From the NCBI GenBank assembly GCA_009698515.1, contig WLQA01000019.1, forward strand, positions 1-10,968: a stretch of 10,968 bases of DNA. Reading direction: 5' to 3'. Shown here piece after piece: positions 6,296-10,968 of the stretch. The position numbers were made by a program, and so were the translations under genes. This DNA is from Actinomycetota bacterium (GTDB lineage: Bacteria; Actinomycetota; Actinomycetes; Nanopelagicales; Nanopelagicaceae). The notes beneath the pieces were generated by a model, which was given only the letters and a program-made list of their open reading frames with translations, did no database searches and was not told the DNA's origin. Position 1 is the stretch's first letter; each line of letters opens with the position of its first letter.

Positions 6296-7192
6296 ATGGC
6301 CCAAACAAAAGCCAAAGTAATTAAATCACTAGTAATTGCATTATTAATTACATCAATTAATTCAACAAACACATATGCAGCCGGCAGAACTAATGGCTCT
6401 ATTGCAAATACAGTTTTAAGTGGAAGTGGTGTGCCATCTACAAAGGTTGGAATAGATGGTGACTTTTATATTGATACAAAATCTCTTAATTTCTACGGGC
6501 CAAAAATAAATAGTAAGTGGCCAATTCCTGTTTCATTAAAAGGTCCAGCAGGACCAATTGGTCCATCAGGAGTTGATGGAAAAAATGGAACAGCAGGTTC
6601 ATCTTCAGCAAGTATTGGTGCGCCAGGTCCGGCTGGTGCTACTGGGCCAGCTGGTCCGCAAGGTGCAACAGGTGCAACAGGTGCACAAGGTGCAACTGGT
6701 CCACAAGGACCAGCAGGTAGTGGTGGTGGAGGAGCTGGGCCTGCGGGACCAAAAGGCGAAACTGGAACTGCTGGTGCAGTTGGGCCTTCTAATGTTCAAT
6801 CTTTAACAATTAGTAATTGGACTTTGGCTACGAATACTCCCGCGGGACCTTCCGAATCGAATGTATTTGGTTCGCTCGAAGCCGGGAAGAAATATTTCTA
6901 CACAATTATTGTTAAAGGAATTGGAGCGACAGGCCTTACAAAATTTCGTGCTGGCTTAGAACTTAAATCTTCGGATAGTTCATCCGTTCCTGATTATGAA
7001 TATAGCTATGCATTCGCTGCAGCACATACTTCAGGTGCATACAATTCAAGACTTTCATTTGTAATTAGCGGAACCATTTCAGTTACAAATAATGCACAAT
7101 TTTCAATAGTTATAACTGATGGCGAAGGATCTGGAAACTCAATTGCATTGTCTGGAAAAGCATTTATCCAACTTGTGGGAGCAATAAATTAA
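6296..7192 (+). CDS. Secreted collagen-like (Gly-X-Y) protein
   Basis: 298 residues. An in-frame TGA at 6275 and the lack of another start make the ATG at 6296 the only good choice, although GAGGAG is 14 bases away. A Sec signal peptide (MAQTKAKVIKS, then a hydrophobic stretch) ends near TYAAG, residue 30. Residues 41-82 hold a short module (GSGVPS...G.DGDFYID...NFYGPK) that often precedes collagen-like stretches in bacterial and phage proteins. Residues 83-165 are 23 Gly-X-Y triplets in runs of 6, 11 and 6, interrupted by GSSSASI and GSGGGGA. X and Y are mostly Pro, Ala, Thr and Gln. Residues 166-298 look like a beta-rich globular domain that could be a trimerisation or binding head. No LPXTG or membrane anchor is visible, so it may be released or held by other means. 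The function is unknown; a surface fibre or adhesive stalk is an inference. Confidence 0.85.
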   Translation: MAQTKAKVIKSLVIALLITSINSTNTYAAGRTNGSIANTVLSGSGVPSTKVGIDGDFYIDTKSLNFYGPKINSKWPIPVSLKGPAGPIGPSGVDGKNGTAGSSSASIGAPGPAGATGPAGPQGATGATGAQGATGPQGPAGSGGGGAGPAGPKGETGTAGAVGPSNVQSLTISNWTLATNTPAGPSESNVFGSLEAGKKYFYTIIVKGIGATGLTKFRAGLELKSSDSSSVPDYEYSYAFAAAHTSGAYNSRLSFVISGTISVTNNAQFSIVITDGEGSGNSIALSGKAFIQLVGAIN

Positions 7193-7198
7193 AAGAAA

Positions 7199-7272
7199 TG
7201 GAGCGGGTGACCGGGATTGAACCGGCACAGCTAGCTTGGAAGGCTAGAACTCTACCATTGAGCTACACCCGC
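7199..7272 (-). tRNA. tRNA-Gly (anticodon UCC)
   Basis: On the minus strand the gene runs from GCGGGTG at 7272 to an encoded CCA at 7201-7199. Acceptor stem GCGGGTG/CACCCGC, D-arm GCTC...GAGT, anticodon stem CTAGC/GCTAG with loop CTTCCAA (anticodon TCC), and a T-arm with loop TTCAATC all fold. The discriminator base is T. The gene ends six bases from the stop of the convergent collagen-like gene. Confidence 0.95.
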
Positions 7273-7302
7273 AAATTTGTTGCGTGATTTGCTACTGCAT
7301 CC

Positions 7303-7316
7303 ACAAGTTTACTTGT
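7303..7316. repeat. Palindrome ACAAGT-TT-ACTTGT between divergent tRNA genes
   Basis: ACAAGT (7303-7308) and ACTTGT (7311-7316) are perfect inverted arms with a 2-base centre. The element overlaps the proposed -10 of tRNA-Gly and the proposed -35 of tRNA-Pro, so a protein bound here could affect both. It may also be chance. Confidence 0.4.
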
Positions 7317-7335
7317 TAAGCGGTAGCAAGGTCAT
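7306..7335 (-). promoter_or_regulatory. Candidate tRNA-Gly promoter
   Basis: On the minus strand, ATGACC (7335-7330) and TAAACT (7311-7306) are 18 bases apart. This would place the transcript start about 27 bases before the tRNA 5' end. The -10 lies in the palindrome at 7303-7316. Confidence 0.4.
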
Positions 7336-7340
7336 ACCTT
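7313..7340 (+). promoter_or_regulatory. Candidate tRNA-Pro promoter
   Basis: TTGTTA (7313-7318) and TACCTT (7335-7340) are 16 bases apart on the plus strand. An alternative -10, TAGACT at 7375-7380, is closer to the tRNA (about 16 bases before its 5' end) but has a poor -35. I cannot choose between them from sequence alone. Confidence 0.35.
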
Positions 7341-7396
7341 ATTACTTCGGTTAGTAGAAGGGAAAATTACCCTTTAGACTGTCCGCCTTACGCCGA

Positions 7397-7472
7397 CGGG
7401 GCGTAGCGTAGTGGCTAGCGCGCCTGCTTTGGGAGCAGGAGATCGTGGGTTCGAATCCCTCCGCCCCGACCA
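7397..7472 (+). tRNA. tRNA-Pro (anticodon UGG)
   Basis: 76 bases including an encoded CCA at 7470-7472. Acceptor stem CGGGGCG/CGCCCCG, D-arm GCGT...GCGC, anticodon stem CCTGC/GCAGG with loop TTTGGGA (anticodon TGG), T-arm GTGGG/CCCTC with TTCGAAT, discriminator A. It lies 44 bases before the tig start with no terminator between, so read-through into tig is possible. Confidence 0.96.
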
Positions 7473-7516
7473 AAATATTTAAAATCAATTACTAGAACAA
7501 TTACAGGGAGAATCAA

Positions 7517-8812
7517 TTGAAGAGCGCTGTTGAACAATTATCACCAACACGTGTAAAGCTTTCAATCGATGTAACCTTTGATGAATTAAAGCCACATATT
7601 GCAACTGCTTATCAAACATTAAGCCAGCGCATAAACATTCCAGGTTTTCGTAAAGGCAAAGTTCCAACCGCAATGATTGATCAACGCGTTGGCCGTGGAG
7701 CTGTTTTAGATGAGGCAATTAATGCCGCACTTCCAACCTTTTACTCAGAGGCTGCAAAAGAAAATGATGTATTAGTAATTGGCCGTCCGACTGTTGATAT
7801 AAAAGAGCTTAAAGATAATGAAAGCCTTTCATTTACCGTAGAGGTAGATGTGCGCCCAGATTTGAAGCTGCCTAACTTCTCTCAACTAGAAATTAAAGTA
7901 GATGATGTTGCCGTTTCTGATAAAGATCTAGAAGAGCAGATCGATGCACTTCGCGCTCGCTTTGGCACATTAAGCACAGTTGAGAAGAAGGTAGAAAGTG
8001 GCGATTTCGTAACTCTTGATTTAGCTGCAACCGCAGATGGCAAAGAGCTAGAAGGTGGAACTGCAAACGACATTTCATATGAAGTTGGTTCAGCTCGCAT
8101 GATCGATGGTTTGGATGAAGCATTAGTTGGACTTAGCGCAAATGAATCTAAAGAGTTTTCAACACAATTAGTTGGAATGGCTGATGGCGAAAAAGGAAAT
8201 GTAAAGGTAACTGTGAAAGCGGTTAAACATCGCGATCTGCCTCCGGTTGATGATGCATTTGCCAAGATGGCATCAGAGTTTGAAACAATTGCAGAGTTAA
8301 AAGAGGATTTAAAAACACGTTTGACTCGTTTGAAAGAAATGGAACAAGGCGCACAAGCCCGCGATCTATTAGTTGCAAAATTAATAGAGATGATCGAGAT
8401 TCCACTTCCTAAGGAAATTATTGATGCTGAGGTTAATGAGCACCTAGAAAAAGAGGGTCGCTTAGAGGATGACAAGCACCGTGCTGAAGTAAATGAAGAG
8501 GTTAGCCAAACTATTCAACGCGAATTCCTTCTTGATTCAATTGTGAAGGCAGAATCTGTTTCAGTAAATGAAACTGAGTTAACAGAGTACTTAGTGCGTG
8601 CCTCACAACGTTATGGCATGACACCTGATCAATTTATTAAAGAGGTATCTGAAGCTGGCCAGGTAACAACCATGGTCGCAGAGGTTGCTCGTGCAAAAGC
8701 ATTGGCCGGAGTATTGGGTCGAGTTAAAGTTGTTGATCAATCTGGCAAGAAGGTGGATTTGGAAGCACTTCGTCCAAAAGAAGCCGAGACCACCGAGACT
8801 GACGCTAAATAA
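7517..8812 (+). CDS. tig: Trigger factor (ribosome-associated chaperone)
   Basis: 431 residues from a TTG at 7517, placed by AGGGAG (7505-7510) six bases upstream and by the family N-terminus MKSAVEQLSPTRVKL. It binds near the ribosomal exit tunnel and shields nascent chains. Domain 1 (about 1-145) carries the ribosome-docking signature GFRKGKVP at 43-50. An FKBP-like domain follows at about 158-240 (SGDFVTLDLAATADGKELEG, then YEVGSARMIDGLDEALVGL). The rest is the helical chaperone domain, with a short acidic tail. The FKBP loop after FSTQL is much shorter than in E. coli and lacks the FPxxY segment, so prolyl isomerase activity may be weak. The TAA stop overlaps the proposed ClgR box before clpP1. 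Placement of tig next to clpP1-clpP2-clpX is conserved widely in bacteria. Confidence 0.97.
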   Translation: MKSAVEQLSPTRVKLSIDVTFDELKPHIATAYQTLSQRINIPGFRKGKVPTAMIDQRVGRGAVLDEAINAALPTFYSEAAKENDVLVIGRPTVDIKELKDNESLSFTVEVDVRPDLKLPNFSQLEIKVDDVAVSDKDLEEQIDALRARFGTLSTVEKKVESGDFVTLDLAATADGKELEGGTANDISYEVGSARMIDGLDEALVGLSANESKEFSTQLVGMADGEKGNVKVTVKAVKHRDLPPVDDAFAKMASEFETIAELKEDLKTRLTRLKEMEQGAQARDLLVAKLIEMIEIPLPKEIIDAEVNEHLEKEGRLEDDKHRAEVNEEVSQTIQREFLLDSIVKAESVSVNETELTEYLVRASQRYGMTPDQFIKEVSEAGQVTTMVAEVARAKALAGVLGRVKVVDQSGKKVDLEALRPKEAETTETDAK

Positions 8813-8827
8813 TCGCTTACGGCGAAC
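8810..8827. promoter_or_regulatory. Candidate ClgR operator upstream of clpP1
   Basis: TAATCGCTTACGGCGAAC fits every position of the C. glutamicum ClgR consensus WNNWCGCYNANRGCGWWS as I recall it. It is a dyad TCGC-N5-GCGA. It begins in the tig stop codon and ends 75 bases before the clpP1 ATG. ClgR activates clpP1P2 in Corynebacterium, Streptomyces and Mycobacterium. A weak -35/-10 (TTGCGG at 8843-8848, GATTGT at 8866-8871) follows at a distance suited to activation. Confidence 0.7.
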
Positions 8828-8902
8828 AGGTCACAGGCTCAATTGCGGAAGCATTTTGCGCAAAAGATTGTTAAGGTCAATACATATATTTAAAGGAGCA
8901 CA

Positions 8903-9520
8903 ATGGATTTAACTACAGCACCACGCAATGCTGCATCAGGCATGGGTGGCTTAGATGACCAGGTTTACCAACGCTTACTAAAAGAGCGCATTATCTTCTT
9001 AGGTTCTGTTGTAGAAGATTCAATGGCAAATGCAATTTGTGCACAGATGTTGTTGCTTGCTGCGGAAGATCCAGAAAAAGATATTTACCTTTACATTAAT
9101 TCACCAGGCGGATCGATCTCTGCTGGTATGGCAATTTATGACACCATGCAATACATCAAAAATGATGTTGCAACAGTTGCAATGGGTCTTGCTGCATCAA
9201 TGGGTCAATTCTTATTGTGTGCTGGCGCCGATGGAAAGCGTTATGCACTTCCACATGCTCGCATCATGATGCACCAACCATCTGGTGGAATTGGTGGAAC
9301 TGCATCAGATATTAAAATTCAAGCAGAACAAATGTCATTTACTAAAAAGAAGATGGCTGAATTAATCGCATTCCACACAGGTCAAAAAGCTGAAACCATT
9401 GAAGAGGATTCAGATCGCGATCGCTGGTTTACCGCAGAGGATGCAAAGAAGTATGGCTTCGTAGATCATGTTGTTAAATCTGCTGGACAAGTTTCAGGAA
9501 GTGGCGGCACATCACGATGA
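8903..9520 (+). CDS. clpP1: ATP-dependent Clp protease proteolytic subunit ClpP1
   Basis: 205 residues from the ATG at 8903, with AAGGAG at 8893-8898 four bases upstream. It is the first of two ClpP paralogues. In actinobacteria ClpP1 and ClpP2 rings assemble into a mixed tetradecamer that degrades substrates fed by ClpX or ClpC1. The serine-protease triad is intact: S99 (GLAASMGQ), H124 (MMHQPSGG) and D173 (DRDRW). The oxyanion-region INSPGGS is at 66-71. Residues 1-20 are a variable N-terminus that may include a propeptide, because family members are often processed; this is not provable here. The TGA stop overlaps the clpP2 ATG, implying coupled translation in matched amounts. Confidence 0.97.
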   Translation: MDLTTAPRNAASGMGGLDDQVYQRLLKERIIFLGSVVEDSMANAICAQMLLLAAEDPEKDIYLYINSPGGSISAGMAIYDTMQYIKNDVATVAMGLAASMGQFLLCAGADGKRYALPHARIMMHQPSGGIGGTASDIKIQAEQMSFTKKKMAELIAFHTGQKAETIEEDSDRDRWFTAEDAKKYGFVDHVVKSAGQVSGSGGTSR

Positions 9521-10161
9521 ATCAAAATATGAGCATGAACAAGTTAAATGAAATAACTTCACGTTATATCCTGCCAACAATTGAAGAGCGCACCAGCTAC
9601 GGCTACAAGCGCCTTGATCCATACACAAAGTTATTTGAAGAGCGCATTATTTTCTTAGGTCAAGCAATTGATGACACAGTTGCAAATGATGTTATGGCTC
9701 AGTTGTTAACGCTGGAATCTATGGATCCAGATCGCGACATCATGATGTACATCAACTCACCAGGTGGCTCATTTACTGCGCTAACTGCAATTTATGACAC
9801 CATGCAATTCGTCCGTCCTGATGTAATGACAATTTGTTTAGGACAAGCTGCATCTGCTGCTGCAATCTTGCTTGCAGGTGGCGCAGCCGGAAAGCGTTAC
9901 GCACTAGAACATGCACGCATCTTGATTCACCAACCATATTCAGAAGGTGGCGGACAAGGTTCTGATATTGAAATTCAAGCAAAAGAAATCTTACGTATGC
10001 GCGAATTACTTGAAGAGATGCTGGCAAAGCACTCTAAGAAATCAAAGGAAGATATTGCAAAAGATATCGAGCGCGACAAGATCTTGACATCAGCTGAAGC
10101 TGTTGAATACGGTTTGATTGATCAAGTACTTGCATCTCGTAAGGCAAAAGCAAAGGCGTAA
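9517..10161 (+). CDS. clpP2: ATP-dependent Clp protease proteolytic subunit ClpP2
   Basis: 214 residues from the ATG of the ATGA overlap with clpP1. Two further in-frame ATGs at 9529 and 9535 could also serve as starts. The triad is S113 (GQAASA), H138 (LIHQPYSEGG) and D187 (IERDKIL), all present, so both subunits should be catalytic. The INSPGGS segment is at 80-85. The N-terminus has the ClpP2-type SRYILPTIEERTSYG before the core, and the C-terminus is a short Lys/Ala-rich tail (SRKAKAKA). In actinobacteria the ClpP2 face is the one to which ClpX docks. It is followed after three bases by a membrane-protein gene rather than directly by clpX. Confidence 0.97.
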   Translation: MNQNMSMNKLNEITSRYILPTIEERTSYGYKRLDPYTKLFEERIIFLGQAIDDTVANDVMAQLLTLESMDPDRDIMMYINSPGGSFTALTAIYDTMQFVRPDVMTICLGQAASAAAILLAGGAAGKRYALEHARILIHQPYSEGGGQGSDIEIQAKEILRMRELLEEMLAKHSKKSKEDIAKDIERDKILTSAEAVEYGLIDQVLASRKAKAKA

Positions 10162-10164
10162 ATT

Positions 10165-10695
10165 ATGAGCAAATTAGCACACGGCATTGAAAGTATTTTA
10201 TTTCGCGCCCGTTGGTTACTTGTTCCACTTTATGTTGGTTTAGTTGCTGCGCTAATACTTCTGATCTTTCGCTTTATTCTTGAATTCGGTCACATGGTTG
10301 AACATGTCGCCGATTCTGATGCACATAAATTCACCCTAGATTTATTAGCACTACTTGATTTAACACTGCTAGCTAACTTAATTTTGATCGTAATCTTTGC
10401 TGGATATGAAAACTTTGTATCTCGCATTGATATTGCACATGATTCAAAGGATCGCCCGCACTGGATGGGCACCATCGATTTCTCTGGCCTAAAGATCAAG
10501 TTAATTGGTTCACTTGTTGCGATTTCAGTTATCGAATTGTTAAAAGATTTCATCGAATTAAGCGGCAAAGCTGAAGTTACGGAAGGTACTGTTTGGCGAG
10601 TAATCATTCACATAACCTTCGTTGTTTCTGGAGTTCTATTTGCGCTAATGGATTGGATCGCTGATAAGCGCGAGTTCGAAGGCACTCACAAGTAA
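10165..10695 (+). CDS. YqhA/UPF0114-family integral membrane protein
   Basis: 176 residues from the ATG at 10165, three bases after the clpP2 stop, with AAGGCG inside the clpP2 end as a weak ribosome binding site. The pattern SRWLLVPLYxGL (here FRARWLLVPLYVGL, 13-26), then NLILIVIFAGYENFVSRI (71-88), then LKIKLIGSLVAISVIELLKDF (109-129) is characteristic of the YqhA family (UPF0114). Predicted membrane helices lie near 16-38, 58-80, 108-128 and 144-163. The biochemical role of the family is unknown; it is often assumed to be a small transport or channel-like protein. Its tight spacing implies co-transcription with clpP1-clpP2, which is not the usual actinobacterial arrangement. Confidence 0.9.
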   Translation: MSKLAHGIESILFRARWLLVPLYVGLVAALILLIFRFILEFGHMVEHVADSDAHKFTLDLLALLDLTLLANLILIVIFAGYENFVSRIDIAHDSKDRPHWMGTIDFSGLKIKLIGSLVAISVIELLKDFIELSGKAEVTEGTVWRVIIHITFVVSGVLFALMDWIADKREFEGTHK

Positions 10696-10699
10696 TCAA

Positions 10700-10716
10700 T
10701 TCGTCTATAAGCGAAC
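10700..10716. promoter_or_regulatory. Degenerate ClgR-like site in the clpX leader
   Basis: TTCGTCTATAAGCGAAC has a TTCG/CGAA dyad, and its right half (GCGAACAG to 10718) is identical to that of the site before clpP1. The left half departs from the consensus and the spacing is one base longer, so binding would be weaker. It lies 86 bases before the clpX GTG. TACTCT at 10760-10765 is a possible -10. Confidence 0.4.
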
Positions 10717-10801
10717 AGATTTACCCACACTTTCACCTCTTCTGTAAGACCGCCCGATCTACTCTTATCTCCTCCCCTTAATAGACCAGGAGATCAACGA
10801 A

Positions 10802-10968
10802 GTGACAGCAAAGATTGGCGAAGGCAGTGATCTGCTTAAGTGTTCCTTCTGCGGCAAAACTCAAAAGCAAGTAAAAAAATTAATTGCCGGTCCTGGTGTT
10901 TATATCTGTGATGAATGTATTGATCTTTGTAATGAAATTATTATTGATGAGTTAAATGAAACCAGCAC
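10802..10968 (+). CDS. clpX: ClpX, ATP-dependent unfoldase, 5' end only
   Basis: The window ends after 55 complete codons. The start is GTG at 10802, nine bases after AGGAG (10788-10792). The N-terminal zinc-binding domain is complete: C14 and C17 (KCSFCGKTQ), C36 and C39 (YICDECIDLC), with GPGVYICDECI typical of ClpX. This domain dimerises and recognises substrates and adaptors. The AAA+ module that unfolds proteins and docks on ClpP lies beyond the window. The gene follows the YqhA-family gene after 106 bases, a gap large enough for its own promoter. Confidence 0.97.
   Translation, partial: MTAKIGEGSDLLKCSFCGKTQKQVKKLIAGPGVYICDECIDLCNEIIIDELNETS

Noticed and set aside
6282..6320. Twelve-codon reading frame starting at the ATG next to GAGGAG, overlapping the collagen-like gene start
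   Set aside because: The ATG directly abuts the Shine-Dalgarno sequence with no spacer, so initiation there is unlikely.
6540..6790. Short GGTGCAACA-type DNA repeats as a CRISPR or satellite array
   Set aside because: They are codon-level repeats of Gly-X-Y triplets inside a continuous reading frame.
7882..8475. Long minus-strand open frame inside tig
   Set aside because: It is a shadow of tig: Ser/Leu-rich and unlike any family, with no ribosome binding site, opposite a fully recognisable gene.

Overview
The window is AT-rich chromosomal DNA carrying a gene order typical of Actinobacteria: glbO, an HNH-nuclease gene, a small membrane-protein gene, pepN, rpiB, tig, clpP1, clpP2 and clpX. 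The same neighbourhood occurs, with insertions, in Mycobacterium (the Rv2470 to Rv2457c region) and Streptomyces. Low GC, very tight packing and overlapping gene ends suggest a streamlined actinobacterium such as the freshwater acI group (Nanopelagicales, e.g. Planktophila or Nanopelagicus). The genus is an inference from composition and synteny.

Layout. 1-187: 3' end of a group II truncated haemoglobin. 184-741 (minus): a short MscS-type channel. 869-1557: HNH endonuclease overlapped by a 55-residue membrane protein (candidate CtaJ of cytochrome oxidase). 1558-4098 (minus): M1 aminopeptidase N. 4173-4832: TrmB tRNA methyltransferase. 4825-5280 (minus): ribose-5-phosphate isomerase B. 5371-6003 (minus): exported Gly-rich protein. 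6004-6295: repeat-bearing divergent intergenic region. 6296-7192: secreted collagen-like protein. 7199-7272 (minus) tRNA-Gly(UCC) and 7397-7472 tRNA-Pro(UGG). 7517-8812: trigger factor. 8903-10161: clpP1-clpP2, translationally coupled. 10165-10695: YqhA/UPF0114 membrane protein. 10802 to the window end: 5' end of clpX.

How the genes work together. The right third is a protein-quality-control cluster: ribosome-bound folding (Tig), the two-component ClpP1P2 peptidase and its unfoldase ClpX. A sequence fitting the published corynebacterial ClgR consensus overlaps the tig stop codon upstream of clpP1, and a related half-site lies upstream of clpX. This suggests shared control by the actinobacterial Clp activator. 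The left two thirds are mainly housekeeping genes, several convergent with touching or overlapping 3' ends. The accessory part is 5371-7192: two exported proteins transcribed divergently from a region containing two repeated dyads and two blocks repeated at a 49-bp offset. That region is the least explained part of the window. I saw no CRISPR array, insertion sequence, prophage gene or defence system.
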